64,000 nt of DNA from Rhodamnia argentea (taxonomy: Eukaryota; Streptophyta; Magnoliopsida; Myrtales; Myrtaceae). Below are positions 1 through 16,000 of this stretch, piece by piece; positions within the stretch are counted from its first letter, which is position 1, and each line of letters opens with the position of its first letter. The notes beneath the pieces were generated by a model. The model saw nothing but the letters and a program-made list of their open reading frames with translations. It was not told the DNA's origin and ran no database searches. The translations under genes and the position numbers were made by a program. The stretch spans positions 19,611,311-19,675,310 of the forward strand of contig NC_063155.1 in the NCBI RefSeq assembly GCF_020921035.1, written 5' to 3'.

Positions 1-1003
1 ATGTGAAATGCATTTTGAATATGAGTACATATTTCATGATTGCTGAACTAGTCCAACGTAACTCTCTATTGCTAACAAAATAGTGATTGTATTTCAAATC
101 AAGACCAAAAAGAACTCAATTGATCATATCTCACCATCACATCCCAAAATAGCTCACCAATCCTGTAAGATACTATCTAATAATCCTAGTACTATTGAGT
201 GGGAACCTCCTCGACACAAAACACACATTCATATGATAAAACATGGACATACGAACAGCGAGTTTCCCGAAGTTAAAAAAAGGAAAAAGACATACTGCAT
301 ACTGAGCTCCAATGTGCAGGATAACATTGAAAATGTATAGGGGTTATTTTGCTAACTCAATATTTAGAGGATTCTATTCAAACTGTATAATTTTAGGGAG
401 ATTAAACTAGAAGGGAAGGCAGGGGAGAAAGATCTTTACTCATGTAGCCTCAATCGAGTCTAAGACGAGAGAAGCTTCTTGAGATTCATGGAGAATGAAG
501 GCTTCTGGATGGTCCAGTGAAGAAATGTGACTAGTGGATGGAGACAAAGGTTAAAAGGGGCAAGGAAAGAACTCGAAAGATATATAATGAAGGCTTTCCA
601 TTGATCCAGTGAAGAGATGCTGTAACGTGACAGAGACTACGGATTAAAAGGGGAAGAGAAAGACTTGAAAAGGAATGGAAGGACACCAGAGGAATAATAT
701 GGAGCATTTGGATTTTCAGGAAGCTTATAAAAAATCGAACACAATGGCATAAAAAGATTCAAATAGCCGACCAGTTTTCCTCAGAAACCACCACAGTCGA
801 GGTGGTAATAATCACAACTGATTCCCAAAACCACCATAGCTTGTTCGATTAGAAAAAGATGTCTATAATAGAGACTGCACAACTAAAGAGACGTCCGAAA
901 TGACAGAGTCAGAAAGAAACAGAAGATAGGACATGAAGAAGCCAATCGAAGAAAAGGCCAAGTCTTGAGAGCAAAGATGACATTATTGAGTCCATCACCA
1001 TAC
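1..1003 (-). other. MON2 intron sequence, no exon recognised
   Basis: The last exon visible ends at 1004 with a GTATGG donor. The next MON2 exon should lie further left. I found no peptide of the family in this stretch, so it is read as intron. Short open frames here have no recognisable similarity. Confidence 0.5.
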
Positions 1004-4000
1004 CTCCGGCCTCTCATCAGCTCCAAGCTTCTGAAGTAACAAGAAAACAGAGAACAGCAACTTGTCACGACCCTCTGTACTTTTCGAAGAAGCCTCATCA
1101 TTCTCTTTGCCAGATGCAGCACTAGTCTCATCTAAACTCTCTTCACCATCCACTGACTTCGGAACATAGTGCACATCTCCCCATTCTAAGGTCAAGAAAA
1201 AACAAGAGCAGAGCTTTTAGACCATACTAAAAGGCAAAAAGATGGAAAGAGAACTTTAAAATTTAAAAATGGACCTGCTTCCTTCTCCTTTTCCTCAGAG
1301 GGCTCTTGGCCAAGCCCTCTTGCTATGAAATCAGCAGCAGTCCACAAGAGGCCTATTGATGTCAGGCTAATGTTCAGCTCTGTCTTCTGAGCACTATATG
1401 CTCCAGTAACATCAATACATCTGCCAAGTCAGATGAAAGCAGACATATTCAAGCATAACAGAGTTGACACTTTCACAACAGTCTTTCACGTGTGCTGATC
1501 AGAAATAAGCAATTAATATTTCTAACTACATCTGTTAGCCAAGTTAAATATTTCGATAGATACAAGTTTTCCTAAATGAAAATATTTAGAGCTTAACAGC
1601 TAAGCGATTGGGGATATGTACTGTAACTTTTCATACGTAAATAACTTGCACCAAGTTAATCTCCGCTTCAGTTTGCAAAAAAAAACATTATTCACATCAC
1701 TGCGGTGGTAGCCATCACTAGGCACCCATTCGGTCTAAATCCTGTATGGGAATTTCTTGCCAAACAAACAGCATCTTAGCTGCATAGGATACTCCTCAAA
1801 ATCTCCAGATTTCAACAATTAATTTCGTAAACTGCAAATGCTTATGCATTTCAATTAACAATTGCCATTGCACAACGACATCCCAACAAAAATGGGCTAG
1901 ACATAAATGTTGATTCTCCAAAACATAAGTTCGGAATTTACACTGGTAGGAATTCTGTGGGTAAAGTTGAAAGCCCATCATTCATAATAACACGAAGGCT
2001 CTGCAAACAAGCAACACAATCAGATTGAGTAACTAAGAATAAGACCAAAATTAACTTTTCATACATTAGCAATGAAGCAACATCTTTCACTATCGTGCAA
2101 CTCTATAAAAGTACGCCACACTGAATAGTGAAATCCAGTCCTTGCCATGTAAGTAAGGAATTGAATCAAACAGCGATCACGCTTGCACAAGATAATGGCA
2201 AGGAAGAATGCTAACAAATGTTGCGTTTCAGGACTATAGAAGCTGTTCCAATTAAAAACTCAGTCAACAGATCATGGTAACACTACCTTTTACTAGCATG
2301 CAGTTTTCATTTGGGAAAAATGTAAACCTCCCAAAATTGTCATACTTTCTTTTCACTTCTCCTGTAAATATGATATTTGACTTACAGTGTTCCATTCTGT
2401 CTATTCAATTGATTCCAAATGTCTACTAGAAAGCAGATGAACATCACAGACAAATTTGGCACTTTTTAACGATCTAATTTAATAGATGGACCATTCACAG
2501 CTACGAGGGCCAGAATTTCTGCAGAACCACAGAAAAGTATATTGTTGGGTGTAGGGGAAGTAGTGGAGCTAATTCTGCTAGCCTTTCTTCTCTGAAAGAG
2601 TATCGAAGCAATATCTCACAAGGGGGTATATCGCCCCATACAAAGCTTCTTAGTGACAGTCAAATGTTATGTGACTTGCACCCATGAAATCTTTATCATT
2701 AGTAAGAACAACATCAATCAAGCTTGTTTCCAGAAAGCGGAGTTTGCTACTTTTATGCATATCCTCCTATACAATTGAGCTCTGGATAGCACCAATCTTC
2801 AATAAAAACCCACTAGTTGCATCCACTTCTTTTCAGGTTCCCTCTTCCAGCCTCCATCTCCATCATAAAGATGTGTCCATTATTAAAACATTTAAAGTTG
2901 TCATTTGACATGTCAAAACAACTTTAATGAATTCCTCTCATCTGAACATGGGAGGGACCAACTTTTATTCTAATGTTCATTCGAACTCAACATTTCCCAA
3001 AGAGCTAAAGTATCTAACCAAATAATCACCTGTCAAATATACGCATTCCGTGCACAAGTTACAGATACTAAAAGAGATATTAAAACTCTTGCAGTTATAG
3101 ATTAATTGATTAATACTAAATGACAATTTATATGTCAATTGTACTATGATTATTGTGGATAATTTTTAGTTTTACTCATTAAGATTTTAAATCTCATCTT
3201 CCAAAAGTAAGAGGCATGCTGATGACAGTTCACTCCACTGGTATTTATCATTCCCGTGTAATTACCTGCAAATGTATGATGTACTAGTCGTTCTAGTATG
3301 CTTCCTATGACACCAATGTACCTCATTGAATATAATTGAATGCAATAACCAACTTTTGTGCCACTTATTTTATAAGGCTACACCTGTACTTCATAAAAGT
3401 CGTCACAAATTAATCATTTCTTATAGGCAATTTTTTTGAAGTACTAATTTTGGTCAATAATTTAGGTCTCTCATAATCTCTATCTAAAAACTTCCTCAGG
3501 CACAATAGAATGCAAACTTATATACATCTCTAACTCCTGCTTTCATTTTATTTAAATGTTTTGTGTTGTTTAGTTATTTCTTTGTGCTGTATTTTCTTAA
3601 TACATGTTAAAACGTTCCACCCAAAAGCTTAACTCAATAGGTCAAGGGAGACAGCATGTGCAAAAGGCCAATTGACAAGCAAGTGGAAGACTTACACACA
3701 CCTGCTCTCAAGTACAAATCGGACTATAACTGTCACATGGGGTTAACGAACAGATAGCCACGTGCAAAAAGAGACCCTAAAGCAAAACCTAGCTCTATAC
3801 ATGTATATGAAACCCAATGAAACCCCACAGTTGAGTGTTGAGGAATATTTTAACAGTATGAACAGAATCATCAAAATGAAAGTGAGAACAAAGAAACTTC
3901 ATGAATAACTATTGGTTCAATTAGATTATAAATCTCCGAGAATGATTATATGTTCTCAATCAACTACCAGTAGAAAACAACCTGCAGAAGAATCAACATA

Positions 4001-7000
4001 GGAGATATTTGAACATATTATCACATGTAAAGTGGCTAGTTGAAAATAAAAATTATGTTTCTACATGTGACAAATATAAGCTACGTCCTTTACCCAAAAA
4101 ATATATATATATATAAGCTACGTCAAGCTACTAATTTATACTATTACCAAATGATTGCATTATTAATTTCCAATAAAGGATCGAGCAAGGTAATCAGCAC
4201 ATTACTATTACTATGTTAAAATAATGCCATGAGCAACATATGAACTAAACAGGGAAAAAAAGAAAACAATATGAGCCATGACCAATGTGAGTGCACAGAA
4301 AAATTACACGATATAGTAGCCACTCGATAAATTGTTGAATCAGCAGCATCAATATCATGAAAGACGTAATGTAGAATATTAGATGTGACAGTAGATTGGG
4401 AAGAATGAAGAGTAGGGTGGAATTGGAATGAACTAAGCGTATAAAGGGAAAAGAAAGGGAACTGATGCTCCCTGAAAAGCACCATTGTCTGTAGTAAGCT
4501 CTCCTTAAGAGCACCAATTTACTTTTACAGTGACGCAACTGGCGAGTGAAATGGCAAATCTTTTCTTGACCTCAATTATTGTTCCAGTCTATGTTTTCAA
4601 ATGTCAATAATCAGAGATGCTCCTTTGTTTACATAGCACAGGTATTCATGAGCTTTTGCACTGCAGAAAGAACCAACAACCCAAGCATGATGTTTCCCTT
4701 GATTGAATACATAGAAAATAAGTGCCATCATCAGTTAATGAGAATTTTTGCATGCAAAAAGGTGATGGTGCTCCATATGTCTCTCGACATATATTAACAC
4801 AATCAAGTCCCCAAACTCCCCCCCCCCACAACAACCCCCAAAAAATATATATATAAATATAAATATAAATAACGACCAGCCCCAGAAGAAAAGCAAACAG
4901 TTGTATTCTTTCCAGTGAAGAGATTCAATCTCTAACCTGGAAACCCAGAGTGACAAGATCCTTCTCTGATGCATCTGCCACAGATCTTGACAATTTAGCA
5001 GGAAAAAGGACAGCAAAGTTAGATAGATAATGACACAGCTTAAGGCATGTACACGTTAGAGAGAGATCGAGGAGAAAGAGACCTCAACATCTCAAGAATA
5101 TCCGGCCAACTGAAGCGCAACTTGTCCGCATATCTCTGAAAGAGAGAATCGGAGGTATGAATTGTCAGATCAAAGGAGATTTATATAGATTAGAAATGCC
5201 AGTAAAGCTTCACTAGCCGCCAGGAATACCAAGTCACCTCCAAAACATGCAGAAGAATTTTCAAAGTTGTGGCCCGAACATCAATGCTTTGATTAGAAGA
5301 GTAAAGAACCCCTAGAGGAGATATGACAGCACATTCAAGCAATCCTGTCTCTGTCGTTATTGCACCGATCTAGAGAGAGAAAGATGGAGAGCCTTTAGTA
5401 ATATTTCTTATTCACATCTATATACAGGGCATCAACCTCGGAGAAAAGAAAAGGGGAGATGACGCACATCTTGAGACCAGGGACCGCATCCAGATGACAA
5501 AGATTCCTGAAACTGATCTGAACCTAAAACAGAGGATATTGATCGGTCTAATGCATCAAGTGCCATATTCCGTACATGCAGATTGGAGTTATCAATGAGC
5601 TGCAAAATGTTATTTTGTAAGAAAAACTGAAATAAAAATGACAAAACATAGTTGAAACCCTGAAAGTTACCTCAAGAAAGTGACCAACAACTTGATCCCA
5701 TATTGGGTGCACTCCTGCAATAGGTACAGAACTTATAGTAGAAAGAATGTAACCCAAATAGGAGATGATATGAGCATTCCATCATCTTAGGTGTTTCATA
5801 AGAAGTAAGGAACTTGAGAAGGAAAGGCAAAAACATGTACATGTGTTGTCATAGTACATTGCTAATAAGGAGAAGGGGTGATGCCTAAGGTGCCTAAGTA
5901 TGGCGAAGTTGAGTCAGTACCATTTATATTGATTATAGACTTGTATCACTTTTCTCAACACCAAGACGCATATTGGATGAAGTAGCATTAAACTCTAGGA
6001 AGTTACACAGAATGTCTTGCTAAATGAAATTACCAGACAACATTTCAAGAAACTTATTTTCTTCCAATAAATAGAGTCGGAATTAAGTTAAGGAATGACA
6101 ACTATGAAAATGAGGGCCTCCATTTGATATTTCTACTGATTTGGGAGTAAAGGCACAAACAATGAAAATTCATCATACAAACAGGAAAAGCTATTCTAAA
6201 TGAGAATCAATATGTACACTAGTCGATAAAAGCAAATCTCAAGCAGGCATGATATTGCCCCACGAGAGAAGTTAGAAACAGAAGATCAAACCAAAGTAAC
6301 ATACACAAACAATTAAAAATAAGCACAATACATACTGTGGAGATTGTTGACCAAGATGGACATCATTCCCTCCACTGAAAAACTAATGGTACCAATCTTT
6401 TGACTTGATGCTGCCCCAAATACGCTTGACATCCCAGTTAAGGATTGATGTGACAGCTGACGTAATGCAGTAAGAAGTGATTTAACTGCAGATATATGCA
6501 TCAGCGCCGAGCTCTCAAACAGCTTCACCCACAAACAGAGGTAGCACATTAGTAAAGGTATAAGGCTATGAAAAAGGACCAAAAACAAGCTCCATCTTCA
6601 AACATCTGTTCTGAATACCTGTTCATCAACAAAAGAAACTCTTTTTGTCCATTCTCAACTTATATGGAGTTTGGTGATTATCAAACAAGAAAATCCATCT
6701 TTTTCTCTTTGAGAAGAACACTGTTCCTTCTCTCTAAACAGAAATTGATTAAGATGGGCATCAAACAAATACATTTATACATATGTGAAAGTTTAAGAAT
6801 AGAGGAGAATTTGACATAACGATTGCAATAAATATCATAGGAAATTTTTTTTCAAGATTTTCCTAACAACTCTTTCTATGCACCTCAGTGAAGTCAATCA
6901 TCACCACTCACCTGAGAATTTAGGGAAGAGAGAATGTTGAAGTCACTGTACAGGCCAGACGATTCTCTCGTAAGCTGCGGTACAGTCGTTGCAACCTCCT

Positions 7001-10000
7001 ACACAAGACAAAGATAAATGCCAAAAAAAAAACAATAAAAATCAATTCAGGGGAAAAAACCCTTTAGAATTGATTTAAGAACATTCCAATGATGCCAAAA
7101 TTTGGCTGTTTGGGGATATGAGGAGCATATGCACCTGGACAATTGTTGCTTAATTACAAAGGCGTCATATATTTTGTGGATAAGTAACAGCAGACTTTAT
7201 TCTGCCGGAAGAAAAGCTGTTGCCATAACTGTGCACTTGATATAGGACTTCAATGTCAAAGTTTTAGGACCCAACGTTTACTTTAACTTTGATAATATTA
7301 TTTGTTTAAGTAGTCACCACCCAAGTACAGAGGATATGGAAGGAACACTCACTGAATAAAAAAGATCAAAATGTTGTGCTAGAAAGAAGATCTAGATGCC
7401 ACCATTCAGCTATAATCAGTTGTCAACAATAATGCAAATATATCCAGTAACTTGCAAATGATCAGTCAAATCAGACGAACTATCACACAATTACTTGAGG
7501 TTTTCAGACAATACTAAATCTACATACTCACAACAAAGAGTAGCATTGTTCTGCAATTTCACATATACCCATCTTCTATTTAAATTTGGTACGACAGAAT
7601 TAGGCCTCTTTGGGTCTTACAGTTGAAATAAGATAAGAGGATTAATTTTTTCAAAACAAGATGAATCGTACTATATCGAGCCCAAGTTAAATGACTCCAT
7701 TTTAAAGGAAAATTAGACATTTCGAGTTAAAGTACAAGCCTAGGATTGGGATTAGAATAGGTAATAGGTCGTGGGAAACTTAGTATGACCCGGCACTTTC
7801 AAAATATTTATTTTGGTGTTCCAAATCACTAGTGTACGACTAGAGGCAATGAATACTTTATATCGCTGACCTTCGAAATTATTTCGATGGTCAGTGGAGC
7901 TATCTATAGTCTGAACATTCTTGAAGTGCAAAATTAAAACAATTTAAAATGGAGATTCAGAAGTCACAGGAGTATAACAGCCATGTCTCTCCATGACACG
8001 AGGATGAGGCTTGAGGTTTGAAGCAACAAAAACCACCTCTCTGAAGATCAAAGACTGTTGAAGCTCATATGCTCAAAGGGCCTTCCCTTTGGTATATACA
8101 TGAAATAGATAAACTAGAAAATCAAGCTTCTTTACGCTTCTGAAAAGCTCTAATGAAAGAAAAAAGGAAGCCGAACATCAAAAGTAGGTAAAATTGTGGA
8201 TAATGGAAAATGTGGAATTGCTCCAATTTGTATCCAGCAAATACCAAGAAAGCATTTCCAATGGAATCATCAGAAGCAAGTCATCATAATACAAGCTATT
8301 CAACTGTTTAAACCATTCACAAATGCTACACAAGAGTGCGAATATACTCCAAAGTATCATACGTTCATTGTCTGACAAAGTACTTCAAATGAATGTTGCA
8401 TTAGGAAGATGCCAATCTTCACCTGTGTAGCAGCATGAGGAGAATGAATTGCTCGGTCCAAAGCAGCTAGGGTCTCCAAAACCTGCAATTATATCACGAT
8501 AATAATTACAGATCTGCTTCTTCCATGAGCATTTAAGAAGCATATATCCATCATACCAAGACCCAAGATGGCCCCAACACATTGTGCAATCGATGAGCTA
8601 TGTTGAAGAGAGTCCTCAGGGCCTAGTAGGAAAAACCATTTGGACTCAGCAAATGATCCAGGGCATGTGAAACTGTAAAGTATTATGCAGCAAAGATACT
8701 ACTTCCAGCATGACGGATTATTTCACACAACTGAATAAAGTAAAACCACTACCTGGACATTCTTTGGTGTAAGGACAATACTCTCTTTCTGATCAACCGT
8801 TGCCTCAGAACGCTTTGAACCAGGAGAATGTAAACTGCTGTTACTGCAACAATGGAACATAATAAAGGAAATGAACAATCGGAGAATATCCTAAAACAAT
8901 AATTGCCATATTTCAAGAATGAGGAAGTTCTATTAAATTGAAATAACGAATGAGCAGATAGATTCATTACTGGCCAAACCAGGAGGTTCAAGAACTGATG
9001 TAACTGCAAAGGATATTTTCACACCCTACATGACTAAATCGCATTAGTTCCACTAAATGGACAAATTGCCCTTAATTAGAAAACTGAAATTTAAAGAGGT
9101 CGCCCTAAATTTACTGAATTGCCTTTTTTTCTTAGTACATTTCTATGTAGGATCAGCTTAGCCTTAGTAAAATATAAAATTTAAGTGGAGATTAACATAG
9201 ACATTAGAAGCACTACCTTTTCTTTCTTATTTTAAAATCTGTCTATTGGCATTGTCCAAGAGAGAAATTCCTGAGAAACTTAGCTCTTTACCATGTCAGC
9301 AGATTTATGGACCAACTGCGAAGTCAAATCCGTAAAATTCCAAACAAAAAGCTACTTCTAGACATAGTATATTCAGACTTTTAATTTTCTTGTTCATTTT
9401 ACCACCAAACTTTCTTATCAGCGTACAGAAAACAGGATGAAACCAAAAACAGAGCCCTCTTTAAGGATTTGGCACAATCACAATTACTTTCCAAGATGAT
9501 GAATATTTGATAGATGGAACTCAATTAAAGGGGAACTCTGCAGAACATTAGCTAAAAGGTTATATAACTTTTTAATCTCATTGATTTTTGGACTAACAGA
9601 ACTTATCATCATGCATGAGTGCACAGAGAAGAAATACCAAGGTGCCTTAATGTGCATAATTTTTGTTGTTCTCAATGTAGTTCTAGATGTCCGTGACATC
9701 ATACATGCACTGCGTAAACGTGTTTCATCAATGGTAGGGAGAAAACCACAAATTCTTTGACTTTATACATAAAGAGACTTGATATCATTTGTCTTTTTGA
9801 TGATAATTAAATAACCAATTCACCACAATGTGAGCCTTTTACATAGGAGAAAAGAAGAATAGACAAGTTGTGATAAGAGCAGCAACCAAGAAAATGTTGA
9901 ATTTTATTTGCTAAATGGTAGTAGGTTTAAAGTTGAAGGAAATTTGAAAGAACGAAACTGAAGGAAAAGGTACAAATGCGGAACCCACCAAGAGCAATTT

Positions 10001-13000
10001 CGTCAATTTAGTTAAAAGGGAGTGGATTCATCACAGTATGAAAATAGCCCCACCCTCCAAGAAGTAATAATTTGGAGAAGATCACGAAAACAAAATCGCG
10101 ACTATCAAAATGAAGTTCTTTACAGTTGAAACAATAATTAATAATACAACTATATTAATTATTGGCAAAATTATTGGCAAACTGCTCAATTACCCTAAAA
10201 ACCGAATCTCAAGGTAATATAAGGGTCATGTTGGCAGAAATATTGAGTAACTGACATGTTTGATATTGCAGATAAGCAGAGACATCAAAGTACGAATGAG
10301 CCTACATTCTTTAATGAACCGGAGACCCTTTTGTTACATACGTCGTGACATTTCCCGTAGGAAGTGCAACACCCACACTTAACAGACTAGAACTCAGCCT
10401 AGAATCAAAAGTTCAATTAATCTTCTTAGTACCTCTTCTTATCTGCCTCAACAGGAAAGTTGATTGTAAATTTGCATAAAGATGCAAGAAATGAATTCAA
10501 CGGTTCCACAGCACGAAGAACACCACACGCCTGTCAAGCAACAGAAAACCAGTGAACATGGCACCCCCCATAGAAAAGCGACTCAGAAGCAGTGTAGAAC
10601 AGCTTAATGGAGTAGGTAAACACACTTATACTCTCATGGAAGACTGGTAATCTTAAGATTAGAGTGCAGTGATGTTGCTAGTGTGGCACAGGAGAGAAAC
10701 CAGGGTATAACCTGAGTGAAAGCCTGGTATCCTTTTAAGATCTCCAACACAATGGCCTCTCCTTGTGACCTTTTAAATGCACCCATGTCAGATAAGTAGT
10801 AGTATATTCTCTTTGAAATAGATTAACCAGCGTAAGATAAAACTAGAGTACCTAGCCAATATCAGGGACAAAGCATCAAGTACTATCAACCACAAAGAAT
10901 CAACCAAGGAAACGCAGAGAAGGGCGGTCTTCCCAGTACATTCCAGCGGCGGGTCATAACCACTTCTAGGGGATTCAAGCTGGATACATTCAAAGAGTGT
11001 AAGACCATGCTCATTCCACAACAAGCACAGAAAAGAACATTAAAGGGACTAGTAGGGAAGAAAATGACAATCACCTCACCAATATCGACTGCTTCATCAG
11101 TCAATGTAGCAACAGTAAACACAACACCTAAAAGACCCTCAATAGCCAGAGTTATTGCATGGGCTTCACTAGCAACCAAGACCGCAGCATTAGATGCATC
11201 ATTATCGAGGCTCCACTCAATCCCTGCAGTTCAGTCAAACCATGAGTTTTCTCTAGTGCTTGCTACATTAAAAATAAAGGAGAAGCAGAGAGTGGCAAAT
11301 TGTTCTTGTTTCGGATAGACAATCCACAACCATGACACATTATAACTGCACAAAGTCACATGTGAACTTGATGACCTTTTACCTGATTAGAATAGCAACC
11401 TGTCTATCAAGTTTTAAACTTGTTAATTTCCGCAGGCTGCGACATTTATGTTTCTATACCTGATAAATCCAGTTGTGACTAGTATATTAGTCCAGCTGCA
11501 GCTAGCATATCGGTCTAGCTGTATCTCAGTCCCAGCATGTCCTTTATAAATGTAATAGGGCCATACTGTTTTGACTACAAGAGGTTTGAAATTTAAATGA
11601 CATACTGCAACTTCTGAGTGAACTACAGACATCAAGGAAGCAAACTCTTTATTGGTCTTTAAAAGAAAAGGGGCCTTTTGAACATGAAATTAACCAAAAA
11701 AAAAAAAAAAAATTGCACCTACAAGAAGTCAGTCATATTCGATGAAACTCCAAATCAGATCACTTTCAACCGAGAGTTGAAGTAACCAACAGCAACAGCA
11801 CTCGTGCAAGAAAAGAAGAAAAACAACCACAGTTTTGGACAAGAAGAAAAAGCAGGACAATGATCGTCGGGTTTTTTTTTTTTTTTTTTTTTGGAAGGAG
11901 GGGGGGGACTGTTGGTGGTGTTGGATGGGGCGAGTAGAAAAGGAAAATCTATTGCTTATGCCATTCAACACGTACTTACTACTAAATATGAGTGACATAG
12001 CAGTGTGACAAGAAATTTCCTTACAAATCTAAGACAGACAGCTAAAAGATATTAGCTATTTAGAGGAGATATACAGTTGGATTATAGGAAGTCATTGTAA
12101 TTCAAGCTATTTTAGGTCCTGTTCTTGCAATGTTCAGAATATTATCCGCACCAGATTCTAACAAGTGAATTGATGATCGCTCCTTGTTCCGGGCATTGGC
12201 ATAGCAATGTTGAGAAAAGAAGCAAAGAGTGACATTGAAACTACTCATCAAAGAAAGGGTAACAGCTCTGATCAATTTCCAAAGAAGGAATTACCAAGGA
12301 GAAATAATAATCGAGATGTATTTTCCTTACATGACCACATATTATTCAAAATAAGTACAAACTGCAAGCATTAGGCTGAGAATACAAAAGATAAACCTTT
12401 AGCTTTGCTACTGAACATCCCGGCAACAGCAGCCAGACTCTCTTCACTCGTTTCCTGACCCTACATTAGATTCATATAACTATATGTCATTCCTAGATAA
12501 AAAATTTCCAAATGCTAGTTATTTCCTGCCAATAAACAACACTTCTGACCATAGAAAACTCTATGTAAGAGTTGAGTTAAATCAAACCATACAATAACTT
12601 TCAGAAAAATTGGCTGTACCATGAATGCATTTCCCTATAAGAAATTCTGCCTACCAAGCCTTCTATGAAAGAATTATCAGTTGCACAAAGCTACATAAAT
12701 CAGGATGTAAAGAACCAAGTCAAGAATTAAGATGTTCAAGAATCGTTATATCGTAGAACCAAAACTACTAGATAAATTTCACCTGTACACTTGAAACAAC
12801 TCGAGCTAGAGCTTTAACCATACCCTCCACCACATTTGTATTCTTTGGGTTCCTACAAATTATAGGAAGGGTTACAGTGAAATCAACTAAACTGCTTGGT
12901 TAAAAGAAATTTCTATGTGACCATTTTAGCTTAATAAAGCTACGTCACTAGCTCTTAATCCAACAACCAAGCACTAAATTTGTCATACACACGCTGGTAT

Positions 13001-16000
13001 ATTTCTGAAAGTTACCAAAAAAATACAGGCACCAGAACCTCAGCTCAAACAGAGATCTTGCCTATTGACCGATATTGTTAGACCATCGACTTTAAGGGAG
13101 GTGGGATAAAAAGTCCAACACCGCTATCCGAAAGTGATCATGCAGGGATAAACCAATACTCTGAGATCATGTCCGCAGCAAGTTAATTGTAAATAGCTAC
13201 CCACTTGGACTATTAATACAATTTAAGGTTATTGTGTTGCTCAACAAATTTTCCGACATCATTTCCCCTAAATATTTGCCAACAACTGCTTTCCTTTTTC
13301 ATTTTCTCATTCTAGAACCGTATGAGGTGATTCCAATCTCAATTTTCTTCATGCTTTGATCCTTCAAATTAAAGATACAACAGTTCTCCAAATAATTTTT
13401 CCTGTACTTGCATTTCAACAAACTTCTACACTTTTTCAGTTCTCCAGAGTTGGTAAACGTTCTGAAAGCTGAACCCCCGGTTATCTATGATACTACTATT
13501 ATCAATATAAATGATAACAAAAAGTGACAAAAGCTGTGGATGGAAAAGGCTTAGCTGTTGTCATCATCCATTACCAATGGAGATGACAACATAGTTCTTG
13601 ACTACCAAAAAACGGTTCCTTGTCTCCAGATAATTCATGAGAAAAACCAATTCATTGAGAGCCTCTATATGCCATGCATGGAACTTGCTGTAAACAACTA
13701 ATATTCCACCCAAACCTTCACCTAGAACATAAAATCTACAGGCATAATCTTATTATAAATGCAACCAGACCTTTATATAAAAAAGTATGATGGAGCTCTA
13801 AAAGAGGAGTAATGGGAATGTCAGCGATACCTGCATCTCTCTTATGTAATATAAGAAATTCCTATTAACACAATCTGAAATTTTTCAAAGAGAATCTATA
13901 GATTGAGTCTTCAGAATACTTGAAAAAGAAAAATTCTCCGTCATTACTATGATTTGAATTGACAAAAGGGGTTGTCTACCTAGTATAAGGTTATCTCATC
14001 TGCACCAGATGAAACCATTATGCTATTACTTGAAAGGCCATAGCTATATTAAGGTAAATAAAACCAATGCAAATACTTGAAAGGCCACAAGCACATTAAG
14101 CAGAAGTCGCATATCATATGCTAAACACAATGCTCATCCAATTAAATGATTCATGTTACTAATCTTCAGTAGCAGTATTTCGAGTTCAAAATAATACTGA
14201 CGCTAGCAGATGCCCATGGTTAATTCATGATAGTGGCCATGGTACAATCCTAATCAATGCAAGTGACAAAGTTCTATTGGGATATGGTTATTTACTATTC
14301 GCAAAAGTTGTTCTGACATCGCCAAGCCATCCTTTCTATAAAAAAAATCTCCCAGTTTTACCTCGTATCTAACCTCTACTGACATACCTCGTGCTTCAGT
14401 GATCGTGAGAATTTTAACTGACCAGTTCAATTACTTGAATACCTTCCAGCATGCAAGTCTCTCATCCTGGCTTCAACATGCAAAAGGGACCTAGCTGTGG
14501 ATCATATTCCCGTAGATACAGCACCACAGTTAAACTAGTATAACTTAAACAGAATAACCTCAACACTGACCCAAAAAAGGACCACTCCTCCATTATTACG
14601 AGCGAAGATCATCTCCTTGACTTCATAAATAGTTTGTAGTCTTAGCCTTGATTTTTCTTTTTTTGGGCCAAAGATTTATGTTAATAAGCTACCATCTGCC
14701 TGACTTTTATATCTTTCATTACATGCACAGTATGTGTGTGTTCATGACAGGCATGTGTCAGTAAATGGTTTCCTGTGCGTGTGTGCACCAGCGTGAGAGA
14801 GAGAGAGAGAGAGAGAGAACACATTAGAAAAAGGAATATGTACACTTTTATGACTTACATGTCAAAGTTCAGAAAAAGAGTTTTTAGTGTCCGTGCCTCA
14901 ACACAAAATCCCTGCAAATTATAACAAACAGAGATTTGATGCATCTATTTGCAGTGTAAAAAAAACTTAACAAGGCAAAGTAGAATGCTTACCCTCAAAA
15001 TTTCAAGAACGAGAATGCGATGCCATAGAGGTAAGTCAAGAAATGTAACCTTCACTAACATACTAAGGAAAACCTGCACAAGGACAGGAAATAGAGTTTG
15101 CTGATATACAAGCCACAAAACTTTACTGTCAATGGATTATATTAGCCAGAAAGAGAAATAAGGGGATCAAATAGCTTCAATAAAGATAAAAAGGAATATG
15201 AGTATCATAACCTATATGAAAACCAGACTACAATGAAGAAAAGTATGAGAAACAGACATTCAAAGTGAACTAGGATGCAGGGTACTATGCTAGTCCATCA
15301 GATCGTGATTCTCAAAGATGATCAACGGTATGACATATGTTACATGTACAAGAGATGGTCAAAACAGTATATACCTCACATTCAGTGATAAGAGATGAAC
15401 TGTAAAGCCTGATAATATGAGCAACTGACCGCAAAACCAGCCGACGGAAAGAAGGCTCCCCTGCTTCCCCTTCAAGCTGTTTCAGCATATAGAATTAGAA
15501 AAGATGAAGCTGTCATCATCCACATCAAACCAGTATCAAAGCCAGATGCAAAGTATCTTCCAGAAGAGAGATTACCTCAGCATTAGTCCGAAGCGAAGTC
15601 ATGAGGAGTGAACATATCTGGTGACGCAAAACCTGTTGAAATGGTGTAGCATATATTCAACTATAAAGATTTTGTCACTTAAATGAGCAAAATACAGGAT
15701 TGGTCAAGAAAGTTGACTCCTAACCTGTTCGTAGGATATTAAGGTCTTAAAAACAACAGCATAGTTGGAGAGAATGAACCTGCAATAAGATATATGCAAA
15801 CTTCAGAGCAAGTCCAAAATAGCTTCCACTGACATGGTAAATCCAGTCTAAAGTTAAATCACGGAGGACTTTCCCCATTGCCATTTTCAAAAAGAACCTT
15901 CCCAATACAAGGTAGGAAGAAATAAAATCCTGCTGATACAAAATAAGCAAGGGACATTTCATCTTGACAAAATAAGTCAACAAGGTACACAGTGGACGTC